From Siphonodentalium dalli (Eukaryota; Mollusca; Scaphopoda; Gadilida; Siphonodentaliidae), in NCBI GenBank assembly GCA_032622095.1, contig CP136063.1, forward strand, positions 30,134,987 through 30,198,986: DNA of 64,000 bases. The letters run 5' to 3'. The notes under the pieces are model-generated. The model saw nothing but the letters and a program-made list of their open reading frames with translations, was not told the DNA's origin and made no database searches. Below are positions 24,635 to 36,858 of the stretch, in pieces. How positions within the stretch are numbered: the first letter of the stretch is position 1; each line of letters begins with the position of its first letter. The translations under genes and the position numbers were made by a program.

Positions 24635-25346
24635 TGTGGCGGTGGTAAAATATGTAATATTATCAATATTTTATTAGATCAGAATTATTAGGAATATTTA
24701 TTATTAACAATCTTTTTAACAATAATTACTAAACCATCATTTGTTAATCTACACTGCACGCAAATCTTTGCGTCCCTCTTCCACTTAATTTCTCTCTGCT
24801 GCCTTACCTCTTTTAACTTTAGCCCAATCACACCGTGAGTATTTCTCACTCACGTTTGCCGCGATTGATATAGTTAGTTTTCTCATATAAACACAATAGA
24901 GCGATTTTTTGTTATCGCGGTGCTGTAAATAGTTATAATTGTTGGAAGTCTCCATGTTGGAGCGTTAATGGTATTTCTACTCTTTTATATATTCATACCC
25001 TAGTTCTATATTATATAGTATGTACACATTCTAGATTAGGTATCATCTATCTTTCTAGGGTCTAGTTTCCAGACTTCACATGTAGGTTATTCAACATGAT
25101 ATTCTTCGGATCCATAGACGTTATCCAATATTACATGTCGCAATGTGATTCATCATCATCGATGTATTGTATCGTGCTGTATGTTATTTTGAGAGAGAAG
25201 ATAACATTGTAATGTATACAACTTTTCTTATTTTGCACCCCAACCAGCCCACCTGCAACTTTCAAGAGTAAAGTGAAATATACGGCCTTAAGTCTTATAG
25301 TCTATGTGTAGATAGCTAGCTGGAAATATAATAGACATAGGGCTAT
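24635..25346. mobile_element. 712-bp insertion, candidate solo LTR
   Basis: Absent from block copy 1 (empty site at 2827-2831) and present here and at 34431-35143, flanked on both sides by AATAA (24630-24634 and 25347-25351). It starts TGTGGCGGTGG and contains TATA-like and AT-rich tracts but no open frame. A 5-bp duplication and a TG start fit a solo LTR of a gypsy or BEL type element. The other end does not read CA, so this remains a candidate. Confidence 0.6.
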
Positions 25347-25351
25347 AATAA

Positions 25352-26500
25352 GTTAAAGGGCATGTCGACATTACCGACATTCATATGGCATTAGCAGATT
25401 GCTGCATCCAGTAGAATGGTACTATTATAGTATCACACTGTGTTCATGAGTGAGCCACTTAACGGTGCAGCACCTACTGCATGCTAAAACTATAGTTTAA
25501 ACAGTTTATATTTTGGCATATATCTACACGTACATGTACATCCAAGTTATAAATTTATCTATCCCTATTTAAAAAAAATGAATAAGCGAAATGTATAACA
25601 CCAGCTACATGTACCTATCGCATTAATGTTCAGTTGTCTGTGTCATGTAACAAATAAGCATATTTTAAACAGGTAGGGCCTACATGGATATATCATTTCA
25701 TCATTCATTTGTAAGACAGTTTCTCTAACTGGGACCCACTTATAATTCCATGCAAGACTATAAATATTTTAGCAAATAATTTAACATTAAGAAGTCCATA
25801 TCCATGGTACCACATTCTGACATTAATTATACAGTACTATAGTAAGTGTTGGCAGTGGGTTAAGAAGGGGCAACTTGATGCACTGGAGAGTATTTTTATA
25901 TTCCATATACTCTTGACAAATATTTCAAGAAACTGGATTTGAATTCATAATTTGATGACACTCTGTTGAGACACTTCTGACAGATGGAAGCAGGCGCCGG
26001 TAATTTCTCAACAGATGCCCCGAACAAAGAGTTAATTTCCGTCGCACGTCTTCTTTCATACATTTAGTTTTGTTCAACTTAAACTTCGTGATTTGTCTGT
26101 CAAGCAGGAGAAACACACGACCTTTGATTTATTTCGAGGAGTTGAAAAGCCCGGGGGGGGGGGGCATTTTGAATGGGATTCCCCAGTCTAAAAATAGATG
26201 TATCCGTCCGCACAGTTAAAAAAGTTACCATCCTTATGGCAGTGGTATCTCATCGTAGCTATGAGAGATAACTCTGCCTGGAGTTTGCGTCTGTTGGTCT
26301 CAAGACGCGAGATCCGGTTCATTTTCGGGCACGAAATTATCACGTTTCTGATTCCGGTTACTTAGATTGAATTGATCAGAAACCTAATTTCACTAACATC
26401 TTGTCTCTATTTGGTGATATACCCATCAGTTGAACGACATATATTATTGCCTCTGTTTGGGGAGAGAATGTTGTGACTTTAAACCGCCCGGTAACACACT
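25352..26500. other. Shared block, no gene recognised
   Basis: Matches 2832-3839 and 35149-36310. It includes a homopolymer of 12 G at 26153-26164, which is 14 G in the ZNF-3 copy and only a short interrupted run (cccgtgggc) in copy 1. A minus-strand frame of 63 codons near 25925-26116 recurs at 35734-35925, without a recognisable family. Confidence 0.5.
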
Positions 26501-26997
26501 TACTCACATCTAGACTGTGTATTCATCTATCGTTTCGTGGATGGTGCTTCTGATCACAACCACATATTTAGACGCACGTTTATTGCGCACAAGACGATAT
26601 TTCCTTTGTTCGATTGATACGAGATAATTCCTTGTCTTCTTCTTCTTTTTAACTATCCACCCATTTAGGGCGAAGCATTCTGGTATGTACATATGTACAG
26701 TATCTATATTGATAAACAACAATTGGATACAGGTCTGACTATCAGTCTGTGAAAAAATTCAAATGTGAACAGGTGAATATCTTTAGTCAAGAGACGGAGA
26801 TCGGTATCTTGAACGGTTTCGTTGCCACGGACGAGGAGAAATCGTTAAACATCCATGGACCAAGAATGAACTGCAGTTTATCTATAAATATAGCCACCAC
26901 ATGTACACGAGATAAACAGCGGATATATATGACTACGCGATATCTGACGTCACGAGATAAACAGCGGATATATAGGACTATCTGACTATTCTACACA
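26501..26997 (+). promoter_or_regulatory. ZNF-3 upstream region
   Basis: Conserved ZNF upstream sequence with a pyrimidine-rich tract before catttag near 26668. It has the open frame at 26749-26985 (KFKCEQVNIFSQETEIGILN), a CRE palindrome TGACGTCA at 26945-26952, and two copies of the agataaacagcggatatata word. The ATG follows directly in the context acacaATGG. Confidence 0.6.
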
Positions 26998-28668
26998 ATG
27001 GGAGATGCTAACCTGAATAACAATGAGACCACCAACACAGAGAATAAACGACATCATTGTGATGTATGTGGGAAACTGTTCGCCACTCCAGGCAGCTTGG
27101 TGAGACATAAGATAATCCACACCGGCGATCAGACTCACCATTGTGAAATATGCGGAAAATCATTTAATCAATCGGGCAGCTTGGTGAAACACAAGAAAAT
27201 CCATACCGGAGATAAATCTTACCGCTGTGATATATGCGGGAAATCATCTAATACATCAATCGACTTGGTGACACATAAGAGAATCCACACCGGATATAAA
27301 CCTTATCGTTGTGATATATGCGGGAAATCGTTTAATACATCGAGCTACTTGGTGACACATAAGAGAATCCACACCGGAGATAAACCTTATCGTTGTGATT
27401 TATGCGGGAAATCGTTTAATACATCAAGCGACTTGGTGACACCTAAGAGAATCCACACCGGAGATAAACCTTATCGTTGTGATATATGCGGGAAATCGTT
27501 TAATACATCAAGCTACTTGGTGAAACATAAGAGAATCCACACCGGTGATAAACCTTACCGCTGTGATATATGCGGGAAATCATTTAATCAATCGAGCTAC
27601 TTGGTGACACATAAGAGAATCCACACCGGGGATAAACCTTACCATTGTGAAATATGCGGAAAATCATTTAATCAATCGGGCAGCTTGGTGAAACATAAGA
27701 CAATCCACACCGGAGATAAACCTTACAGCTGTGATATATGCGGGAAATCATTTAATCAATCGAGCGACTTGGTGACACATAATAGAATCCACACCGGAGA
27801 TAAGCCTTATCGTTGTGAAATATGCGGGAAATCGTTTAATACATCAAGCTACTTGGTGAAACATAAGAGAATCCACACTGGAGATAAGCATTACCATTGT
27901 GATATATGTGGGAAATCATTTAATGAATCTGGCAGCTTGGTGAAACATAAGAGAATCCACACCGGAGATAAACCTTACCGCTGTGATATATGCGGGAAAT
28001 CATCTAATACATCGAGCGACATGGTGACACATAAGAGAATCCACACCGGAGATAAACCTTACCATTGTGATATATGCGGGAAATCGTTTAATACATCAAG
28101 CTACTTGGTGACACATAAGAGAATCCACACCGGAGATAAACCTTACCATTGTGATATATGCGGGAAATCGTTTAATACATCGAGCGACTTGGTGAAACAT
28201 AAGAGAATCCACACCGGAGATAAACCTTACCGCTGTGATATATGCGGGAAATCATCTAATACATCGAGCGACATGGTGACACATAAGAGAATCCACACCG
28301 GAGATAAACCTTACCATTGTGATATATGCGGGAAATCGTTTAATACATCAAGCTACTTGGTGACACATAAGAGAATCCACACCGGAGATAAACCTTACCA
28401 TTGTGATATATGCGGGAAATCGTTTAATACATCGAGCTACTTGGTGATACATAGGAGAATCCACACCAGAGAGGAACCTTACCAATGTGATATATGCGGG
28501 AAATCATCTAATACATCAAGCGACTTGGAGACACATAAGAGAATCCACACCGGAGATAAACCTTACCGTTGTGATATATGCAGGAAATCATTTGATCAAT
28601 CGAGCATTTTGACGACACATAAAAGAGTCCACACCGGAGATAGCTCCACATACATCTCTCCAAATTGA
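26998..28668 (+). CDS. ZNF-3: intact C2H2 protein with 19 fingers
   Basis: The only complete member of the cluster: leader MGDANLNNNETTNTENKR (18 aa), 19 fingers of 28 residues and the tail TYISPN, 556 aa in one exon. Finger helices vary mainly at positions -1, 3 and 6 (QSGSLVK, TSSYLVT, TSSDLVT, TSIDLVT, QSSYLVT), the DNA-contact positions in the C2H2 family, so it is expected to be a nuclear sequence-specific DNA-binding protein. Finger 5 has LVTPKRIH and has lost its first zinc-binding His; fingers 3, 12, 15 and 18 have GKSSN instead of GKSFN. Fingers 12-14 and 15-17 are a 252-bp tandem duplication. Linker variants are TGYKP after finger 3 and TREEP after finger 17. No KRAB, SCAN, BTB or ZAD domain is present in this exon; an upstream exon remains possible. 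Confidence 0.92.
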   Translation: MGDANLNNNETTNTENKRHHCDVCGKLFATPGSLVRHKIIHTGDQTHHCEICGKSFNQSGSLVKHKKIHTGDKSYRCDICGKSSNTSIDLVTHKRIHTGYKPYRCDICGKSFNTSSYLVTHKRIHTGDKPYRCDLCGKSFNTSSDLVTPKRIHTGDKPYRCDICGKSFNTSSYLVKHKRIHTGDKPYRCDICGKSFNQSSYLVTHKRIHTGDKPYHCEICGKSFNQSGSLVKHKTIHTGDKPYSCDICGKSFNQSSDLVTHNRIHTGDKPYRCEICGKSFNTSSYLVKHKRIHTGDKHYHCDICGKSFNESGSLVKHKRIHTGDKPYRCDICGKSSNTSSDMVTHKRIHTGDKPYHCDICGKSFNTSSYLVTHKRIHTGDKPYHCDICGKSFNTSSDLVKHKRIHTGDKPYRCDICGKSSNTSSDMVTHKRIHTGDKPYHCDICGKSFNTSSYLVTHKRIHTGDKPYHCDICGKSFNTSSYLVIHRRIHTREEPYQCDICGKSSNTSSDLETHKRIHTGDKPYRCDICRKSFDQSSILTTHKRVHTGDSSTYISPN

Positions 28669-28981
28669 ATTTGTGACGTTAAATATGTTCGTCGAAGGAG
28701 GATTGGAAACAATCTTAGATTCCAATGAGAGTGGAAAAGAAGGGCAGAATGAATCTTATCCCTAAATTACTATTTCTGTGGCTTCAAGGGTAAAAGTTAT
28801 TTGATTCGAGTCGAGGAACCTATCCATCAGAATGTATCTTCTTCGTAAATTAGCTTTGCACTATGAACTTTATGATTGGGAGGCCTTGCTCAAATTATAT
28901 GCAGTACTAGTATGCATTGGATTCCGCACATATAGTTTGGTGAAAGCTCATGGAAAAATAATCCCAGTGAAGATCCATTTA
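28669..28981 (+). other. ZNF-3 conserved 3' flank
   Basis: Equivalent to 9858-10170; probable 3' UTR and flank. Confidence 0.6.
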
Positions 28982-29238
28982 TACTTACTATTAGAACGGT
29001 ATACATGAGACCCTGTGTAGCAGTAGCCCCTTTCTTACTATTAGAACGGTATACATGATACACTATGTATCAGTAGCTCCATTCTTACTAGTATAACGGT
29101 ATACATTAGATCCTATGTATCAGTAGCCCCGTTCTTACTATATATTGTAACGGGATACATGAGACCCTATGTATCAGTAGCTCCATTCTTACTATTAGAA
29201 CGGTATACATGAGACCCATTGTATCAGTGGCTCCATTC
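28982..29238. repeat. 50-bp minisatellite, about 5 copies (ZNF-3)
   Basis: The same unit as at ZNF-1, with two fewer copies. One unit has a short insertion (tatattgtaacggg near 29139). Confidence 0.93.
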
Positions 29239-30338
29239 CTGTGACCACGCCTCGTTGATAGAGGGTAACTAACGATTCGTATCAACATTAGGTATTTCAT
29301 TAGATATGTATCCGAAATGGTTTATTCTGTTATTCGTGGTCGCATTTTGTTACAAATAATCATAGTGAGTGCCATGTATGGTTAAATGTCATGTTAGATT
29401 TAGTGTAACATACGCAATTGCCTCATTCTTTTCCCAAAGATGATAGTCATACAGCCATCCGCCTTAAATCAATCATGTTTATTGTGAAATAATTTGAACG
29501 ACATCCCACCCATTTCGAAGAACAAATCTTACTTGAGAGCGAATAAATGTAAAATGTGTCGATCCTCTCACTCGTGGGTGCCAATCTTCTCATTTTAATA
29601 GAAATGACCAATGTTAGGTCCTAGTATTGCAAATATATACTTACTATTAGTACGGTATACATGAGACTCAATGTACCAAATTTGGTATGTTAGTTTACGA
29701 CACCAAAATACAGATCTTTCCTATCCAAGCAGATATATCAACCATACTTTGTGGGTTCGAATTTGTCATGGTGGTGGTATGCCAGCACCGCCGGTGCAAT
29801 CTCTTGCTTGCAATTGATTTTGATACATCAAAGTTGTTGGCAGGATATTTTCAAACCCGTGGAATAAGACACATACCAATGACCCATTAAAGCATCACCC
29901 ACATATGCATATTACTTGGTGTATTTAAGACTTACTAATAAATCACTGATTTGACTTGTTATATGTATCACTCTACCATTATCTCTTCAAGGTACACAAT
30001 ACGATTAAGCGACCCTAACTTACTATTTCTTTGGCTCTATGGGTAATAATATTTGATTCGAGTCGACGAACCTATACATCAAAGCTCAGAGTGATCCGAT
30101 ATTGATTTTTGACGTTTGTAATTTTCTCGAGATGTGTACTAATAATTGCCACAGAAACACTTATTCAGACGGACGAAGATGGATAACTCTGAACTCAAGT
30201 GGTAATAATAACGCAATTTTTACCGAGAACATTCTTTTGATGGCGTGTTCTGGGCCACAAACAATAGAAATAACAAAACTTCAAAAATTGATATCTGATC
30301 ACTGAGGGTTGATGGGTAGGTTCCTCGACTCGAATTAA
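29239..30338. other. Conserved inter-gene block A (ZNF-3)
   Basis: Matches 10521-11631, including open frames at 29687-29890 and 30102-30305. It is more diverged than the ZNF-1/ZNF-2 pair and carries several small deletions. Confidence 0.5.
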
Positions 30339-30455
30339 TTATTCGAAATAAAATTAATATTAATCGATAGAAGCATTTCTGGACAAGAGTCTTCGATTCA
30401 GATCTAATATTTTATACCCCAGTAATTATATTAAACATGCTTACAAAGAGATAAT
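30339..30455. mobile_element. TTAA MITE, terminal half, end lost
   Basis: The same half-element as at 11632, but the last bases including the terminal TTAA are deleted (gataat runs straight into gaactgg). Confidence 0.75.
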
Positions 30456-30597
30456 GAACTGGTAAAGTACGGCAATTTTCTAACGTTGCTATTTTTTTCG
30501 ACTCCGAGCTGAGGTAGTAGGTACCTACTGAAATGTGCCAAAATTTGGTATAAAACACAGAAATCAGTATGAAGCACTAACGTCAAATTCCATGTTG

Positions 30598-30679
30598 ATT
30601 AATATATACTATACAGGGCCCTATATGATACATGGGGAGAACGACACCCGAAAAGACATGTGCTTACTGTTGTTCTTCC
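30598..30679. repeat. 82-bp hairpin unit, single copy
   Basis: One unit of the minisatellite. One hairpin arm has changed to tgttgttctt, weakening the stem. Confidence 0.85.
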
Positions 30680-31101
30680 GTGTGTATTCCCGTGTTCAAT
30701 TTATATTATATATATTATATATTTGTGGATAAATAAACTATGCTTAAACCAAGTACCACATTTCGCTAACGTTGCGATTTTTTTCGACTACCTACTGAAA
30801 TGTGCCAACATTTGGTATAAAACACAAAAATCAATATGAGGCTCTTAGGTTGGGAGAAAAATAATCCACCATGACCCGGGAAGTGGGCGTTGAAAAATCT
30901 CACCTTCGAGTTCAGACTATGGGCGAGCCTCGTGTTCGGCAGAAATATATCCCCCCTCGGGGTGATATCGTTCCACCCCACACCCCAGGTCAATATGGAT
31001 AATACTATTCTCATCTCAACCCAACTTCTCCTGAACGTGCACTGCGCCCACGTTTTTCGCATTCAGAATTTTTATTTCTGGCATTCCATTCAGGCTTTCG
31101 A
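30680..31101. other. Conserved inter-gene block B (ZNF-3)
   Basis: Copy of 13163-13593 with a minus-strand frame at 30766-31062 (98 codons). Function unknown. Confidence 0.4.
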
Positions 31102-31172
31102 TTAAAGGTGCATTATCTCTTTGTAAACATGTATTATATAGTTACCGGAGTATAAAATATTAGATCCGAATC
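31102..31172 (+). mobile_element. Truncated left end of TTAA MITE (ZNF-3)
   Basis: Same start (gaTTAAaggtgcattatc) and same truncation point (gatccgaat) as at 13594. It then runs into a second copy of the aataatccaccatgaccc segment also present near 30859. Confidence 0.75.
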
Positions 31173-31660
31173 CAATAAAATAATCCACCATGACCCAGGA
31201 AGTGGGCGTGGACAAATCTCACCTTCGAGTTCAGACTATGGACGAGCCTCGTGTTCGGCAGAAATATCTCACTTTATTTCACCAATCAACTTCAATCAAT
31301 ACTTTCTCATATGTTCCGTATATCTATTTGTTTACTTATTGTTTGTCTGTCTTATCTAAATTACTCTACCTGTGAAGGTGACTTGATTGTCAATAAACTT
31401 ATCTTATCTTATCTTATCTGCATTAACTGAATTAGAACTGACAACCCGTGTAGAAATTAAAATACAAATTGGCGCGACTTGAATGCGCCAATAATAGTTA
31501 TCTTGGCCTTCCATAATACATTTTATTGGACGATCCACCCGGTAATTCCGAGTGTGTATCCATAAACCAAATGGTTTTGTAAAGTTTGTATATGCCCGTT
31601 TGAGAAGAACGGTTGTATTGTGTAAATGGGTTGTCCGGCCGTCTGTCGCCGGTCCGTCCG
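31173..31660. other. Shared ZNF-2/ZNF-3 block, left part
   Basis: Matches 21300-21807. No gene recognised. Confidence 0.45.
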
Positions 31661-32325
31661 ATTTTGTTTTCCGTATGGTAACTTTAGATTAAATCGAGTG
31701 AACAGAACCTAATTTGGTATGTAGTGTTTACTACATCAAAATACAGATCGAGTTCGAATATATAGGTTTGGTCCGCATGATTGTTACTGAGTTATACTCC
31801 TTTTGCGACTTAGATTTTACCTGATTTTCGGTTGCCGGATGATAACATTAGATTGAATCGAGAGAACAGAACAAAATTTGGTATGTTAGTTTACCACATC
31901 AAAATATAGATCAGGTTCGAATATGGGTTACGTCCGCGTGTTAATGAGTTATGTCCCATTTTCGACATACATTTTACCTGATTTGCGGTTTCCGGGTGAT
32001 AACTTTTTTAGGCTGAATCAAGTGAACTGAACCACATTTGGTATATTAGTTTACCACCCCAAAATACATATCAAGTCCGAATGGGTTTCGTCCGCATGAT
32101 TTTGACTGAGTTATATCCCTTTTTCGACTTAGATTTTACCTTATGTGTGGTTTCCGGAGGGAACAGAACCAAATTTGGCATGTTAGTTTATCATACCAAA
32201 ATACAGATCAAGTTCGAATATGGGTTTCGTCCGCATGATTTTACTGAGTTATGCCCCTTTTCGACTTAGATTTTACCCGATATGCGGTTTCCAGATGATA
32301 ACTTTAGATTGAGTCGAGAGAATTT
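31661..32325. repeat. 164-bp tandem repeat, ZNF-3 copy
   Basis: Matches 21808-22505; a deletion of about 35 bp at 32157 shortens one unit. Confidence 0.88.
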
Positions 32326-33212
32326 CTCAGTCAAAAATACCACACTTGAAATTATTGTGTTTTATTTTTGTTATTATCTCGTCTTAAGTCAAAGGTTTCA
32401 AACAAATTAAACTAAACCTTGCCTCACTCTACTCCAGAAATGGCGTAGTATGCTCCGCTAATGTGGATGTTTATATACATGGAAAAGGGCACAAACGTGA
32501 CAATAACATGCAATCTACGCAATATTTATGATGTGTACAAGAACAACATATATCTGTTATATACTATTCTTTCGTTTATGGCGGTTTTAGCGGATGTGAC
32601 TATTTTACCAGCTATTCCCACGACAAAGGTCGCCCGTATCTTTAACGTTTATTTGCGACAAAATTACATAATAAAATTTTTGGTCTATGCAGGGCGATAA
32701 ACGAAATTTAGTTTTCGACGCCACCGATGAAGAGTTATCGTGTATATAGAATGATAGATTAATACATGCACAATATAATAAAGTTGATACTCACCAAATA
32801 TACATGTATATGTAGGAAATGTGATGATTGTATCAAATATTAATGAAAATAACAATAGCAATAGTTTATTTACATCGCATGCCATTCGAGTCACGTTAAA
32901 ATTAAACTATTTTTATTTTAAATAATGTGGTGTGAATTTGTGTCATGTCACACGTAAACCGAAACTCATGAGTCATGTTAAATCGTGTCTTGATAAATAC
33001 TAAAATAGCAGATGATTGAGTATCAAAGCTGCTGACCATAGACATCATTGATGATATCTATGGGAAGCCAAATTCAAATTGACATTAATAGATAATTGCG
33101 GTTAAACGCACTAATGAATCTCTAATATCCACATCTATCCTATATTTGTTCCACCTATTGTACCATGGACTACATCATTTGAATTATAGGGAGTTTAAGT
33201 AATGTGGCTAAT
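32326..33212. other. Shared block, no gene recognised
   Basis: Matches 22506-23402. Short open frames at 32461-32700 (+) and 32685-32894 (-) recur in both copies without recognisable motifs. Confidence 0.4.
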
Positions 33213-33440
33213 TGAGCTTAAGCACAATAAGGAATATTCCTTATTGCGCTTAAGTGCAATATGAATATTGCAATAAGAATATTCTTTATTGTGCTTAAGC
33301 GCAATAAGAATACTTATTTTATGTGCTTAAAAGCGCAATATTTAAGAGATTCCTGAATTCCTGAAGCGCAATTAAATATTTCATTATTGCGCTTAAGCCC
33401 TAATAGGAGCTTTCATTATTGCGTTTATAAAAGCTCAATT
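33213..33440. repeat. Palindromic TTAAGCGCAATA cluster, ZNF-3 copy
   Basis: Matches 23403-23640, with small changes inside the palindromes. Confidence 0.85.
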
Positions 33441-33630
33441 ATTTATTAAATGTCAATTTGGCTTCCCATAGATCTCACGCAGTCAATCATTCAATGTTAT
33501 TTTTTTATCATTTTGAATTACATGTACAATTTAAAACATTTGTTATACTAAATTGTATTGTAACTATTGTTATTGTCCTTATTCCCCATACAGCATGTGC
33601 AGTTGTGCACATATTTTATGATAGACTAGT

Positions 33631-33970
33631 AAGTACTATTAGTACTGACGAAGGGGTCACTCTCACCAAAAAAAGTGAAGGGTACACAGGGTTTGAAAAT
33701 GTGCTGAAGGGTACACCGGGTTTGTGATCGACACGAACATCATTACTTAAATTGTGTTTATGGAAGTCTGCATCCCATTAGCATTTTGTTTTCAGTACAT
33801 TTTAATATTCATTGGAATGTAAACAATTATTCTCTAACAGAAATCATGGTGGATACGGAAACTGAATGTCACACCTTTATAACGTCATAATAACGACATT
33901 TCAAATCCTGTGTACCATTCAGCACTTTTTTTGGTGAGAGTGACACCTTCAGCATTAGTACTCGTACTAG
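33631..33970. mobile_element. Fold-back element, ZNF-3 copy
   Basis: Both inverted arms are present as at 23822-24162. Confidence 0.75.
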
Positions 33971-34430
33971 TAGTAGTTAATACTGCACTACTGTCAATAT
34001 TCTAACATCACTTTACATCAATCATCAATTCAAAAACTGATCGTTTTATGTGTTGAATTTAGTTTAAACATTAAAAAAAAGCCTGGTTGAATATCTACCA
34101 TATGGTGGGTCGTTCCTACCCTCAAGCTGCTGTCATTGAGACGTTCAACGTTATTTTGCTATTTTGCATGCGAAGAGACCTCGTGATAGATACATTCACT
34201 CCAGGCATTCAACTTTTTGGATCTAAACTTTGACAATTTAGCCAAACACTATTTTCATATCAGTGATGATTGATGACACACCAATGACATTTCTTACTGT
34301 AGTGTATGATGACCGGATACAGGTAGCTTAAATTAAAGACTTTAAAAAGCCTGACGAAGATCGTTTGTGATGATATAAATATAAATTTATTTAACTTTCA
34401 GGGAAATATGTTAGCTACTCAGAGAAATAA

Positions 34431-35143
34431 TGTGACGGTGGTAAAATATGTAATATTATCAATATTTTATTAGATCAGAATTATTAGGAATATTTATTAT
34501 TAACAATCTTTTTAACAATAATTACTAAACCATCATTTGTTAATCTACACTGCACGCAAATCTTCGCGCCCCTCTTCCACTTAATTTCTATCTGCTGCCT
34601 TACCTCTTTTAACTTTAGCCCAATCCCACCGTGAGTACTTCTCACTCACGTTTGCCGCCATTGATATAGTTAGTTTTCTCATATAAACACAATAGAGTGT
34701 TTTTTTTGTTATCGCGGTGCTGTAAATAGTTATAATTGTTGGAAGTCTCCATGTTGGAGCGTTAATGGTATTTCTACTCTTTTATATATTCATACCCTAG
34801 TTCCATATTATATAGTATATACACATTCTAGATTAGGTATCATCTATCTTTCTAGGGTCTAGTTTCCAGACTTCACATGTAGGTTATTCAACATGATATT
34901 CTTCGGATCCATAGACGTTATCCTATATTACATGTCGCAATGTGATTCATCACCATCGATGTATTGTATCGTGCTGTATGTTATTTTGAGAGAGAAGAGA
35001 ACATTGTAATGAAAACAACTTTTCTTATTCTGCACCCCAACCAGCCCACCTGCAACTTTCAAGAGAAAAGTGAAATATATGGCCTTAAGTCTTATAGTCT
35101 ATATGTAGACTGCTAGCTGGAAATATAATAGACATAAGGCTAT
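34431..35143. mobile_element. 713-bp candidate solo LTR, ZNF-3 copy
   Basis: Flanked by AATAA at 34426-34430 and 35144-35148. Nearly identical to 24635-25346. The DNA to its right still reads agctacgtaac, as in the empty copy at 2832, whereas the ZNF-2 copy has lost that word. Confidence 0.62.
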
Positions 35144-35148
35144 AATAA

Positions 35149-36310
35149 GCTACGTAACAGTTAAAGGGCATATGTCGACATTACCGACATTCATATGGCA
35201 TTAGCAGATTGCTGCATCCAGTAGAATGGTACTATTATAGTATCACACTGTGTTCATGAGTGAGCCACTTAAAGGTGCAGCACCTACTGCATGCTAAAAC
35301 TATAGTTCTAACAGTTTATATTTTGGCATATATCTACACGTACATGTACATCCAAGTTATAAATTTATCTATCCCTATTTAAAAAAAAAAAGAAGCTATA
35401 TGTATAACACCAGCTACATGTACCTATCGCATTCATTTTCAGTTGTCCATGTCATGTAACAAATAAGCATTTTTTAAACAGGTAGGGCCTACATGGATAT
35501 ATCATTTCATCATTCATTTGTAAGACAGTTTCTCTAACTGGGACCCACTTATAATTCCATGCAAGACTATTTATATTTTAGCAAATAATTTAATATTAAG
35601 AAGTCCATATCCATGGTACCACATTCTGACATTAATTATACAGTACTATAGTAAGTGTTGGCAGTGGGTTAAGAAGGGGCAACTTGATGCACTGGAGAAT
35701 ATTTTTATATTCCATATACTCTTGACAAATATTTCAAGAAACTGGATTTGAATTCATAATTTGACGACACTCTGTTGAGACACTTCTGACAGATGGAAGC
35801 AGGCGCCGGTAATTTCTCAACAGATGCCCGAACAAAGATGTTAATTTCCGTCGCACGTCTTCTTTCATACATTTAGTTTTGTTCAACTTAAACATCGTGA
35901 TTTGTCTGTCAAGCAGGCAAAACACGCGGCCTTTGATTTATTTCGAGGAGTTGAAAAGCCCGGGGGGGGGGGGGGCATTTTGAATGGGATTCCCCAGTCT
36001 AAAAATAGATGTATCCGTCCGCACAGTTGAAAAAAATACCATCCTTATGGCAGTGGTATCTTAGCGTAGCGATGAGAGATAACTCGGCCTGGAGTTTGCG
36101 TCTGTTGGTCTCAAGACGAGAGGTCCGGTTCATTTTCCGGCACGAAATTATCGCCGTCTCTGATTCCGGTTACTTAGATTGAATTGATCAGAAACCTAAT
36201 TTCACTAACATCTTGTCTCTATTTGGTGAAATACCCATCAGTTGAACGACATATATTCTTTATTGCCTCTTTTTGGGGAGAGAATGTTGTGACTTTAAAC
36301 CGCCCGGAAG
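35149..36310. other. Shared block, no gene recognised
   Basis: Matches 25352-26500 and 2832-3839, with a run of 14 G at 35962-35975. Confidence 0.5.
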
Positions 36311-36858
36311 CACACTTACTCACATGTAGACTGTGTATTCATCTATCGTTTCGTGGATGGTGCTTCTAATCACAACCACATATTTAGACGTACGTTTATT
36401 GCGCACAAGACGGTATTTCCTTTGTTCGATTGATACGAGATCCTTCCTTATTTTCTTCTTCTTTTTATTATCCACCCATTTAGGGCGAAACATTCTGGTA
36501 TGTACATACCAGGGTATGTATACTATCTAGATTGATAAAACAACAATTGGATTTATGTCATAGTCACGGAGATGTGCAGGTCTGACTAGTCTGTGCAAAA
36601 TTTTACGTGTGAACAGTTCACGAATATCTTTAGCCAAGAGACGGAGATCGGTATATAGAACGGTCTCGCTGCCACGAACGAGGAGAAATCATTGAACATC
36701 GATGGACCAAGAATGAACTGCAGCTTATCTATAAATATAGCCACTACCGGTACATGTACACGAGATAAACAGCGGATATATATGACTACACGGTACATGT
36801 GTATCTGACGTCACGAGATAAACAGCGGATATATAGGACTATCTGACTATTCTACACA
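36311..36858 (+). promoter_or_regulatory. ZNF-4 upstream region
   Basis: Conserved upstream sequence with the CRE palindrome TGACGTCA at 36806-36813. The upstream open frame is broken here by TAG codons (gactagtctg and gtatatagaac), and acatgt-rich insertions of 12 and 8 bases are present near 36748 and 36793. Confidence 0.55.

Noticed and set aside
26998-28668. KRAB, SCAN, BTB or ZAD domain attached to ZNF-3.
   Set aside because: The leader is only 18 residues and shows none of those motifs; upstream sequence gave no recognisable domain.
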